A stretch of DNA of 29,792 nucleotides, from assembly GCA_003243445.1 (NCBI GenBank), contig QFQQ01000074.1, positions 1 to 29,792 of the forward strand. The letters are read 5' to 3'. Shown one piece after another: positions 23,383 to 29,792 of this stretch (positions are counted from its first letter, which is position 1; every line of letters begins with the position of its first letter). Under the pieces are notes generated by a model. That model made no database searches and was not told the origin of the DNA. It saw only the letters and a program-made list of their open reading frames with translations. The DNA comes from Citrobacter freundii (GTDB lineage Bacteria > Bacteroidota > Bacteroidia > Chitinophagales > Chitinophagaceae). The position numbers and the translations under genes were made by a program.

Positions 23383-24132
23383 TCAAATGTTCTTTTGCGC
23401 CGTCGGCCTCACCACGATCTCATTCACATCTACATCCGCCGGTTGCGAAATGGCAAACTCTGCAGCTCTGGCAATCGCACCGGCAGCAAGCAGATCAGTG
23501 CGGAATTGTTCGATGGCGATCTTTTTCAGCCCGGGATCCGAAATGCTTTCGGCGAGTTCGGATTCTGTAGCGCCGGGTGCAATAAGCGTGACGCGGATAT
23601 TGCGCCCAACTTCCTGGCGGAGACCATCGGAGATCGCACGCACCGCAAACTTGGTGGCACTGTATACAACCGATGTTGGCCCAACCCAACGGTCACCAAC
23701 AGAAGTGATGTTGATGAACTGACCGGATTGATTTTTTTCAAATACGGGTAACGCAGCAGCGATGCCATGCAGCACGCCTTTAATGTTCACGTCGATCATC
23801 CGGTGCCATTCATCGATCTTATAGTTGTTGATAAAAGAGAGTGGCATCACACCCGCATTGTTCACCATCACGTCAAGCCGGCCAAATGAATTCAACGCGA
23901 GTTGAATGAGTTGCTGTACATCTTCCGGTCTTGTTACATCAACAGGTAAATAAACAGCTTCGCCACCATTGGCGCGGATCTGTTCTGTCAGTTGCTCCAG
24001 TCGTGCTGTTCTGCGTGCACCAAGTACGACCTTTGCACCTTTTGCCGCAAGATGTTTGGCGATCGCTTCGCCGATACCGCTACTGGCGCCAGTGATGGCT
24101 ACTACTTTGTTAGAGATTTCCTGTGTTTCCAT
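23383..24132 (-). CDS. SDR-family oxidoreductase (classical short-chain dehydrogenase)
   Basis: The 249-residue product starts at the ATG at 24132 (METQEISNKV); the ORF start at 24195 would add 21 residues lacking from the family. The Rossmann coenzyme motif is GASSGIG (about 14-20), followed by ARR at the NADPH-specificity position after strand 2, NNAG in the centre (about 90-93), Ser in NITSVGD and the catalytic YSATK (Tyr-x-x-x-Lys, about 158-162). IAPGAT closes the site. It probably reduces or oxidises a small alcohol or ketone with NADP(H). It is followed 145 nt upstream by a second SDR on the same strand. Confidence 0.94.
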   Translation of the reverse strand: METQEISNKVVAITGASSGIGEAIAKHLAAKGAKVVLGARRTARLEQLTEQIRANGGEAVYLPVDVTRPEDVQQLIQLALNSFGRLDVMVNNAGVMPLSFINNYKIDEWHRMIDVNIKGVLHGIAAALPVFEKNQSGQFINITSVGDRWVGPTSVVYSATKFAVRAISDGLRQEVGRNIRVTLIAPGATESELAESISDPGLKKIAIEQFRTDLLAAGAIARAAEFAISQPADVDVNEIVVRPTAQKNI

Positions 24133-24277
24133 CTTGTGTTGTTTTATTGTAAAGAAAAGTTGAGGCAATAGAATGCCCTGTTGCTTTGGCAACATTTTAA
24201 ATTGACTTAAAAAACTAATGACTTCTTTGTTGAATGATCAGCCTTTCGTTGTCAGTTCACAACAACGATGGCCAATA

Positions 24278-25108
24278 TCAGTAATCAGTAGATAATGACA
24301 GCGCTTTGTATTTTTCCAGGTTGTCCTTCAAAGTGCCGATCTTTTGCGCAGCTCGCTTATATGCATCCGATCCTATGAATAATACAACCGGCGGTTCCGG
24401 CATCTTCACCAGATCAAACATAAGCTGCGCTGCTTTTTCGGGGCTACCGATCTGTTTGCCGTTCATGCCATCATATTTTTCAATGTTTGCATGAACCGCC
24501 TTATATTCTTCGATCTTCTTTTCTGCGATCATTAATGAGTCGCTTGTAAGAAAATCTGTTCTGAATGCACCGGGTGCAATGGCGGTGACCTTGATCCCGA
24601 GCTCATGTACATCCTGCGCAAGACCTTCCGTCAGGCCGATCACGGCAAACTTGGACGCAGCGTACATTGACCAGCCGGTTGTGCCCGCAAAACCTGCGAT
24701 AGAAGATATATTGATGATATGTCCGGAGCGCTGCTGACGCAGATGTGGTAATGCATAATGAATGACCCAGGCCGTTGCCATCAGGTTTACATTTACACTC
24801 TCGTTGATCTCCCTGATGCTTAATTCCTCCAGTGAGCCACCGATTCCATAGCCCGCATTATTCACGACTACATCGATGCTTCCGAAATATTGTTTTGCCT
24901 GATCAATTGAAGCAGCGATCTCTTCTTCCTTTGAAAGGTCGACCCGAAGCGCCAGGAAGTTGCTATTATCAAACAAACCTGCATTTGCGATCAGCTGCTC
25001 TTTATTTCTTGAAGTGGCTGCTACACGCTGCCCGTTGTTTAACAGGAATTTTACCAGTGCAAGGCCAAGTCCTTTGGAGGCACCGGTGATATACCAGACT
25101 TTGTTCAT
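24278..25108 (-). CDS. SDR-family oxidoreductase
   Basis: This 276-residue protein has the coenzyme motif GASKGLG (9-15), the Arg-containing TSRN at the NADPH-specificity site, NNAGYGIGG (about 86-94), the catalytic Ser in NISSIAGFAG and YAASK (about 154-158), and AIAPGAFRTDF. The extended C-terminus is like those of SDRs next to AraC genes in Bacteroidota. It is transcribed in the same direction as the AraC gene and the other SDR gene. The perfect 32-bp inverted repeat sits in its upstream gap, so it may be separately expressed. Confidence 0.94.
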   Translation of the reverse strand: MNKVWYITGASKGLGLALVKFLLNNGQRVAATSRNKEQLIANAGLFDNSNFLALRVDLSKEEEIAASIDQAKQYFGSIDVVVNNAGYGIGGSLEELSIREINESVNVNLMATAWVIHYALPHLRQQRSGHIINISSIAGFAGTTGWSMYAASKFAVIGLTEGLAQDVHELGIKVTAIAPGAFRTDFLTSDSLMIAEKKIEEYKAVHANIEKYDGMNGKQIGSPEKAAQLMFDLVKMPEPPVVLFIGSDAYKRAAQKIGTLKDNLEKYKALSLSTDY

Positions 25109-25151
25109 GTTTGTTGGCGTTTGTTTTTGACGATATTGAAAGGAGTGTAAA

Positions 25152-25196
25152 AGGTTTCATAGGTTTAAGAAGTTTCATAGGTTTGATAGGTTTGGT
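25152..25196. repeat. Tandem 9-mer array (AGGTTTnnn)
   Basis: Five 9-bp units: AGGTTTCAT, AGGTTTAAG, AAGTTTCAT, AGGTTTGAT, AGGTTTGGT. The first 32 nt are also the left arm of the perfect inverted repeat that follows. The frame through it would give a low-complexity Lys/Phe/Pro peptide, which I take as an accident. Confidence 0.8.
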
Positions 25197-25240
25197 CCGG
25201 AACTTATGAAACCTATGAAACTTCTTAAACCTATGAAACC
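25153..25240. repeat. Perfect 32-bp inverted repeat made of 9-mers
   Basis: Arms 25153-25184 and 25209-25240 are exactly complementary over 32 nt with a 24-nt loop. They lie between the AraC gene (ending 25345, minus strand) and the SDR gene (starting 25108, minus strand). A strong stem in the mRNA is expected, so it could be a terminator for the AraC gene. The perfection over 32 bp implies recent formation or selection. Confidence 0.85.
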
Positions 25241-25344
25241 CATCCAACTACCTAATTGCTGGATCCCTTCATGTTTTGACACAACAAAGTTGACAGAATT
25301 TTCCTTCCCGCCTGTAGCCGCCTTCAAACAAATAATATAAAAAA

Positions 25345-26253
25345 TCAAACAATTTCCGTGTCCCGGAATGCTTTGGGTGTGAGCTGTACATTTTTACGGA
25401 AGAAGGTAATGAAATGGGAGGGCTCGTCAAAGCCAAGGCAGTAACCGATCTGCGACACGTTCCAGTCGGTATGTTTCAACAACACGCGTGCTTCCTGCAG
25501 AATGCGTTCCGCGATCAACTGGCTGGTTGTTTTACCCGTTACTGATTTTAAGGAACGATTGAGATGGTTGATATGTACAGAAAGATTGGCCGCAAAATCT
25601 GCGGGGCTTCGAAGCTTCATCCGTTGCAAAGGTGATTCGATCAGGAATTGCCGTTCCAGCAGTTCTGCAAATAATGCCGTGATGCGGTCATTCGCATTAC
25701 TGGTACTGTACAGCGTCACTTCTGCGGGTTGCAGTTTGATCGCAGTGTGGATGAGCTGGATCACCAGTGTACGGATCAGATCATATTTGAAAGTGTAGTC
25801 GGAATTAAGTTCGGTGAACATCTGATCGAACAAAGATTGTAATTGCTTTGCTTCCTGGTCAGACACTTCGTATAATGGAGTATTGCCTGGTTGAAAGATC
25901 GGATAGTCCTTGATCGATCCGAAGCTATTGAAGAAATCCTGCGTAAAAATGCAGAAGCTTCCTGTCTGTTCATCATCCAGCGGCTCCCAATTGTAAGGGA
26001 TCATGGGGTTGGCAAAAAGCAATGCTGCTTTTTTGACCTCAATCGTTTTGTCAGCGTAGTGATAACGGTTGCGGCCATTGATCAGCGAGATCTTATAATA
26101 ATCTCTTCTGCTGTAAGGGATCGGCCTGCTGTGTTTTCCAACGTAGTCTTCAATTTTGAAAACATTGAAATGTCCTATCTCTTTCCTCAGATTGTCGGGT
26201 ACATGATTCAGCTTCAGGCGATAAAAATCTTCTATACTTTCTGTGCCATTCAT
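25345..26253 (-). CDS. AraC-family transcriptional regulator
   Basis: This 302-residue protein has an N-terminal cupin-like sensor region (strands such as YYKISLINGRNRYHYADKTIEV and LLFANPMIPYNWEP) and a C-terminal AraC/XylS domain (about 205-302). The HTH units are SPADFAANLSVHINHLNRSLKSVTG and WNVSQIGYCLGFDEPSHFITFFRKNVQLTP. A TAATTTTG box lies only 5 nt before the ATG, so the transcript could be nearly leaderless or the true start further in. It is upstream of two SDR genes on the same strand, a common pairing in this phylum, and may control them. Confidence 0.92.
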   Translation of the reverse strand: MNGTESIEDFYRLKLNHVPDNLRKEIGHFNVFKIEDYVGKHSRPIPYSRRDYYKISLINGRNRYHYADKTIEVKKAALLFANPMIPYNWEPLDDEQTGSFCIFTQDFFNSFGSIKDYPIFQPGNTPLYEVSDQEAKQLQSLFDQMFTELNSDYTFKYDLIRTLVIQLIHTAIKLQPAEVTLYSTSNANDRITALFAELLERQFLIESPLQRMKLRSPADFAANLSVHINHLNRSLKSVTGKTTSQLIAERILQEARVLLKHTDWNVSQIGYCLGFDEPSHFITFFRKNVQLTPKAFRDTEIV

Positions 26254-26319
26254 TCCGCAAAATTATAAAATTCAAACGCCGTTGAAAGTGTTGCGGGATA
26301 TGCGGCATATTTTACGTTA

Positions 26320-26520
26320 ATGCTTCAGGTATTAACTCCTTTTGTTCAGCACATTAGACGGAAAATATTTTTTAAAAAATATTTTAATCATGCGTTTGCA
26401 TTAACAATTGTTAATACAGGTATCGGAATATTACTACCAATAATATTTCTTCGGATCAATGGTCGTGCTAAAATGGATGAACAACGAATTGCATCATTAC
26501 AAAAGATCAATGCCAAATAA
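26320..26520 (+). CDS. Possible small single-span membrane protein
   Basis: The 66-residue ORF encodes a basic N-terminus (IRRKIFFKKYFNH), one hydrophobic segment (ALTIVNTGIGILLPIIFL) and a charged tail (NGRAKMDEQRIASLQKINAK). That layout is what a real small membrane protein would have, but the DNA is AT-rich, no promoter is seen and I know no family. It could equally be noise. Confidence 0.25.
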   Translation: MLQVLTPFVQHIRRKIFFKKYFNHAFALTIVNTGIGILLPIIFLRINGRAKMDEQRIASLQKINAK

Positions 26521-26735
26521 CAACCCGATGAAGCCAATTACAAATTCTGTTATATAACTCACAAGTGTATCAACAGGTGATAACATAATGCGGCGATTTT
26601 AATTTCTTACGTAAAATTAGCAGCCTCATAAGATCTGTAGAGTATCAAAGAGTGATCGGCACTAAACCATTGATAAAGCGCAGAAATTTTGAGCCTTTCA
26701 ACTCAGCTTATGAGACATATTGTTCATCTCTGGTT

Positions 26736-26801
26736 CTTTCTTCCCGTCCTTCCCGGCTTACCGGTAATTTTCAAGGTAAGCCGGGAAGGACGGGAAGAAA
26801 G
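26736..26801. repeat. Perfect 27-bp hairpin upstream of the DUF6660/TonB operon
   Basis: Arms 26736-26762 and 26775-26801 are exactly complementary with a 12-nt loop. The stem itself is built of near 9-bp units (CTTCCCGTC, CTTCCCGGC). It stands about 100 nt before the promoter-like TATATTTG at 26901. It may insulate the operon or be a mobile-type palindrome. Confidence 0.85.
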
Positions 26802-26900
26802 TATAAGAAAGATATCAGGCTTTTACTGCGAAAGAGATATTGGTTGCCCAAGCGTAAAGCCTTGCTGGATGGTATTCCTTTTAAATCCCGTCTTCGTAAG

Positions 26901-26908
26901 TATATTTG
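26901..26908 (+). promoter_or_regulatory. -7 box TATATTTG before the DUF6660-like gene
   Basis: It is an exact TAnnTTTG match, with TTTT 18 nt earlier (26879-26882) as a possible -33 element. Its position is downstream of the ATG at 26869 and 5 nt upstream of a TTG at 26914, so it argues against the longer protein form. Confidence 0.4.
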
Positions 26909-26913
26909 CCCTG

Positions 26914-27216
26914 TTGAAGAAGTGGATCGCCATATTGCTCCTCCTCCTGGTAACCATCGGCAGTTTTTATCCCTGCTGCCTGGATGATGATTGCGCTGGT
27001 GAAACTGCAAGCACTCAACAGGAAGAAGGCAACAAAGATCCCGGCTTTTGCTCTCCTTTTTCAGCCTGCGCCTCCTGCGCGGCTTCCGTAGAAATACAGA
27101 CAGTGCAGATCTCCGTACACGAAGTACTCCCCGGTTTACCCCAATACAATGCCTATCGCGTGAGCGACCGCGAAGGAACTTATCCTGCCTTGTTTCAGCC
27201 TCCCCGCGCCTGTTAG
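26914..27216 (+). CDS. DUF6660-like small Cys-rich exported protein
   Basis: With the TTG at 26914 as start the product has 100 residues and reads (M)KKWIAILLLLLVTIGSF, a normal signal sequence; an ATG at 26869 would give 115 residues with extra hydrophobic sequence, and is the alternative. The mature part has the family pattern YPCCLDDDC, an acidic/Gln stretch (ETASTQQEEGNKD), then CSPFSACASCAAS. This Cys-rich layout is that of DUF6660, a small family found before TonB-dependent receptor genes in Bacteroidota; the paired Cys suggest metal handling, which is not proven. It lies 42 nt before the receptor gene, so they form an operon. Confidence 0.7.
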   Translation: MKKWIAILLLLLVTIGSFYPCCLDDDCAGETASTQQEEGNKDPGFCSPFSACASCAASVEIQTVQISVHEVLPGLPQYNAYRVSDREGTYPALFQPPRAC

Positions 27217-27258
27217 GATCATAACAGCAAACAAGATTTCTTATTTACAAAACAGGCA

Positions 27259-29418
27259 ATGAAATATTTATTGACAGGCATCGCGCTGTGCGGGAGTTTC
27301 TATACCGCAGAGGCACAACATAATTTGACCATAACCGTATTGAATGCTGAAGACAAAACTGCATTACCCGGCACAACATTTAACTGGAAGGAAGGGAATA
27401 AGTCATTCATCGCAGACAGCTCGGGCAAAATAAAGCTTACCGCTATTCCGAACGGGCAGCACAGTTTTATCATTTCTCATATCGGTTTTGAAGAGAAGCG
27501 ACTGCAACTGAGTTTTCCGCTCCCGGATGGTGTAGTTGACATGACAACAGAAATGCAACCAGCTGAAGAAGACGATGAGGAAGAAGTAGTGGTAACAGCT
27601 ACGCGCACGAGCCGCACGATAGCCAATACTCCTACACGAACAGAAGTGATCTCCGGCGAAGAGCTCGAAGAGAAAGGCAATATGAAACCGGGTGAGATCC
27701 GGATGGTATTGAATGAAAGCACCGGTATTCAAACACAACAAACATCTGCTACATCATACAACTCCGGCATCAGGATACAGGGACTGGATGGGCGGTACAC
27801 ACAGATCCTGAAAGATGGCTATCCTTTATATGCCGGATTCTCCGGTGGGCTTTCTATTTTACAGATCGCACCGCTGGATCTGAAACAGGTGGAAGTGATC
27901 AAAGGATCATCCTCCACATTATATGGAGGCGGAGCCATTGCCGGTTTGGTAAACCTCGTTTCCAAAACGCCCGGGGCAAAACCTGAGCTCAGCTTCCTTG
28001 CCAACGGTACTACGGCAGGCGGTCTCGATCTCAGCGGGTTTTACAGCGAGCGATATGGTAAACTCGGGCTCACTGTTTTCGGGTCCCGCAACAGCAACGC
28101 TGCTTTTGATCCTGCAGATATAGGTTTGACCGCTATTCCCAGGTTTGAACGTTATGCCATCAATCCCCGGTTGTTTTTTTATGGAAAGAATACAACTGCG
28201 GACGCTGGCGTTAGCTATATCACCGAAGATCGTGTTGGTGGTGATATGAATTACATCAAAAACGGAACACCGGGATTTTTTGAAAAGAATAATACGGACA
28301 GGGTCACGGTTCAGCTTGGTGTCGCACACCGGCTGGCCGAGCATTCCACCTTGCAATTGAAAAGCAGCTACAGCAGGTTTGACCGCGCAATCGCAATCCC
28401 TTCCTATCAGTTTGATGCATTGCAACAATCATCGTTCACTGAACTGACATGGAACAGGAAAGGAGATGCGGCTGATTGGGTGATCGGCGCCAACTTACTG
28501 ACGGATGATCTTGCTGAAAGGAGCCTGTCGGCCGATCCGCTGCGCGATTACCATTACAATACCTTTGGTGTGTTTGTTCAGAATGCATGGTCAGTAAACG
28601 ATAAGTTCACCCTGGAGACAGGCCTTCGCGGCGATTATGTGAATGAATATGGCGTTGAATTGCTGCCAAGAATATCTGCTATGGTCCGTGTATCTCCAAA
28701 GATCACGTTCAGGGCAGGAGGAGGATACGGATACAAATCCCCAACGATCTTTACAGAAGATGCGGAGCGGAATCAATTCCAGCATATTCTTCCGATCGAT
28801 ATGAATCATACGCGCAATGAACGTTCTGTAGGAGGTAATGCGGATATTAACTATCGTACCAGCTTTGGCCGTATAAGTTTCAGCATCAACCATCTTTTCT
28901 TTTATACAAGATTGAACCGGCCATTGGTGCTGGTAAATGCTCCCAATGGCATGACCCGGTTTGAAAATTCAACCGGCCATCTTGATACACGTGGAATGGA
29001 AACGAACGTTAAGCTTGCCTGGCACGATTTCAAATTGTTCATCGGATACACTTATACGGATGCCAATACACATTTCAATGATAAGCGTTGGTTACCTCTC
29101 ACAGCGCGTCACCGCTTGAACAATGTATTGATGTATGAACTGGAGGGAAAATGGAAACTCGGTTTTGAAGCATATTACTACAGCCGCCAGCAACTGAGTG
29201 ACGGAAGTTTTGGAAAATCTTACTGGATCACCGGTTTCATGGCCGAAAAGATCTGGGAGAAGTTTTCGCTGTTCATCAACTTCGAGAATTTTTCAGATAC
29301 AAGACAAACCAGGTTTGGTCCGATCTACACCGGCACTTTACAGGATCCTGTATTTAAGGATATTTATGCCCCGGTGGATGGGTTTGTGGTGAATGGGGGA
29401 GTTAAACTCAGGTTGTAG
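27259..29418 (+). CDS. TonB-dependent outer-membrane receptor
   Basis: The 719-residue product starts with a signal peptide (LTGIALCGSFYTAEAQ). A carboxypeptidase-regulatory-like beta domain follows (about 20-98), then a strongly acidic linker with EEVVVTATRT, the plug domain (about 110-235, with IRIQGLDGRYTQILKDGYPLY and VEVIKGSSSTLYGGGAIAGLVNLVSK) and a 22-strand barrel to the aromatic end GGVKLRL. The plug and barrel resemble receptors for siderophores, cobalamin or metal chelates rather than SusC-type glycan importers: there is no SusD partner and the protein is short. Together with the Cys-rich DUF6660-like partner, a metal-related cargo is plausible but unproven. Confidence 0.95.
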   Translation: MKYLLTGIALCGSFYTAEAQHNLTITVLNAEDKTALPGTTFNWKEGNKSFIADSSGKIKLTAIPNGQHSFIISHIGFEEKRLQLSFPLPDGVVDMTTEMQPAEEDDEEEVVVTATRTSRTIANTPTRTEVISGEELEEKGNMKPGEIRMVLNESTGIQTQQTSATSYNSGIRIQGLDGRYTQILKDGYPLYAGFSGGLSILQIAPLDLKQVEVIKGSSSTLYGGGAIAGLVNLVSKTPGAKPELSFLANGTTAGGLDLSGFYSERYGKLGLTVFGSRNSNAAFDPADIGLTAIPRFERYAINPRLFFYGKNTTADAGVSYITEDRVGGDMNYIKNGTPGFFEKNNTDRVTVQLGVAHRLAEHSTLQLKSSYSRFDRAIAIPSYQFDALQQSSFTELTWNRKGDAADWVIGANLLTDDLAERSLSADPLRDYHYNTFGVFVQNAWSVNDKFTLETGLRGDYVNEYGVELLPRISAMVRVSPKITFRAGGGYGYKSPTIFTEDAERNQFQHILPIDMNHTRNERSVGGNADINYRTSFGRISFSINHLFFYTRLNRPLVLVNAPNGMTRFENSTGHLDTRGMETNVKLAWHDFKLFIGYTYTDANTHFNDKRWLPLTARHRLNNVLMYELEGKWKLGFEAYYYSRQQLSDGSFGKSYWITGFMAEKIWEKFSLFINFENFSDTRQTRFGPIYTGTLQDPVFKDIYAPVDGFVVNGGVKLRL

Positions 29419-29430
29419 TATTACATGAAA

Positions 29431-29466
29431 AGGTTTGAGAGGTTTGGGAAGTTTGGGAGGTTTGCC
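29431..29466. repeat. Tandem 9-mer array (AGGTTTGnn)
   Basis: Four 9-bp units: AGGTTTGAG, AGGTTTGGG, AAGTTTGGG, AGGTTTGCC, starting 12 nt after the receptor stop codon. The units share the AGGTTT/AAGTTT core with the array at 25152, but no mirrored arm is found nearby. Confidence 0.8.
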
Positions 29467-29570
29467 CCGACGAATGCGCGGTCAGCGTTCCTCTGATAAA
29501 AGATTGCCGCGTCATAGAACCGATTTGCTTGCAAAACCTCTACGATGCCTTTCATTGGCAATCTCCTCCA

Positions 29571-29590
29571 CCCACAATTGAAATTGTGGG
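29571..29590. repeat. CCCACAATT palindrome, copy 3
   Basis: CCCACAATT-GA-AATTGTGGG, followed by CTATATAGG. It is of the same type as the pair at 17040 and 17143, and the beginning of its partner lies about 100 bp on at 29675. Confidence 0.8.
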
Positions 29591-29671
29591 CTATATAGGT
29601 CGTTGAGGTTCGACGAATTATTCGAAGGGTTAGTGGTTGTAATAAACATTGCGAACAGACGAGAGTACGAT

Positions 29672-29706
29672 TAGCCCACAATTTTAATTCAATGTCGTTT
29701 AGTTAA
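29672..29706. repeat. Truncated palindrome copy 4 fused to the GTTTAGTTAAG block
   Basis: TTAGCCCACAATTTTAATT is the first half of a palindrome like copy 2; instead of TGTGGG it continues with CAATGTCGTTTAGTTAAG, the outer block of the 22 kb composite repeat (compare 22038-22058). The junction indicates insertion of, or recombination between, two repeat families. Confidence 0.7.
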
Positions 29707-29723
29707 GCGCCGGGCGTAGGGCC

Positions 29724-29757
29724 CCCTCTAAATCTCCCCCTTCAGGGGAGACTTTAG
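29724..29757. repeat. CTCCCC/GGGGAG hairpin repeat
   Basis: CCTCTAAATCTCCCC and GGGGAGACTTTAGG form an imperfect stem with a short loop around 29740-29744, followed by a T run at 29761-29767. This motif type is a familiar dispersed element in Bacteroidota genomes; here it could also terminate transcription. Confidence 0.65.
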
Positions 29758-29792
29758 GTCGTTTTTTAAAGATTTTTCATTTTATATCGTAA

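Larger units (their letters stand above)
26254..26868. other. 615 bp stretch, mostly AT-rich, with a perfect hairpin
   Basis: No well-supported gene is seen. A weak 66-codon ORF (26320-26520) and a perfect 27-bp hairpin (26736-26801) are the only structures. The left half is the most AT-rich DNA of the window. Confidence 0.5.
29419..29792. other. 374 bp gene-free stretch of repeats to the window end
   Basis: No gene is supported; an ORF on the minus strand (29421-29681) runs through repeats. It contains, in order, a 9-mer array, a CCCACAATT palindrome, a second cut palindrome fused to the GTTTAGTTAAG block, and a CTCCCC/GGGGAG hairpin. Confidence 0.6.

Noticed and set aside
25002..25247. 81-codon minus-strand ORF giving a peptide rich in HRFKKF and KPMKLL
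   Set aside because: It is the translation of the 9-mer inverted repeat plus the out-of-frame start of the SDR gene; periodic peptide content follows from the DNA repeat.
29421..29681. 86-codon minus-strand ORF near the window end
   Set aside because: It spans a 9-mer array and a palindrome; no signal, domain or promoter.

Overview
The window looks like chromosome of a mid-GC member of the Bacteroidota, most like Chitinophagaceae. The evidence is TAnnTTTG-type -7 boxes, poor Shine-Dalgarno sites, many lipoprotein signals, a TonB-dependent receptor preceded by a DUF6660-type gene, many AraC-family regulators, and intergenic DNA full of short palindromes and inverted repeats. The family assignment is inference; no rRNA or other phylogenetic marker is present.

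Layout. 1-3060: small lipoproteins, a RibD-C/DHFR-like reductase and a DUF998-like membrane protein. 3069-5278: two tandem SRPBCC/AHSA1 paralogues transcribed away from a GlxA-type regulator (DJ-1/PfpI plus AraC HTH), with a TGGACA operator-like array between them. 5434-7923: a secreted protein with clear hallmarks of the cholesterol-dependent-cytolysin fold, then, behind its own promoter, a CdiI-type immunity-like gene. 8037-13869: a complete tripartite RND efflux operon (adaptor, pump, outer-membrane factor, all minus strand), with a small exported protein of unknown function upstream. 14651-16860: an AraC regulator divergent from a Tet(X)-like FAD monooxygenase. 17397-22002: a DUF1877 protein, a VOC protein with an extra C-terminal ribbon-helix-helix-like tail, a membrane-anchored AraC regulator, and an M1 metallopeptidase carrying an N-terminal DUF3471-like domain. 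22003-22792: a gene-free 790 bp stretch that is one large imperfect inverted repeat built of shared mosaic blocks. 22793-26253: a VOC protein, two SDR oxidoreductases and an AraC regulator. 26869-29418: a DUF6660-like small protein and a TonB-dependent receptor. 29419-29792: repeats only.

The genes are mostly small regulator-plus-enzyme modules for stress, xenobiotics or secondary metabolites, plus one toxin/immunity-like pair. The two most noteworthy items are the cytolysin-like protein with the neighbouring immunity-like gene, and the intergenic repeat architecture: 9-bp-period arrays, perfect 23-32 bp inverted repeats, CCCACAATT palindromes, and a composite repeat present in pieces at both window edges and as an inverted pair near 22.3 kb.
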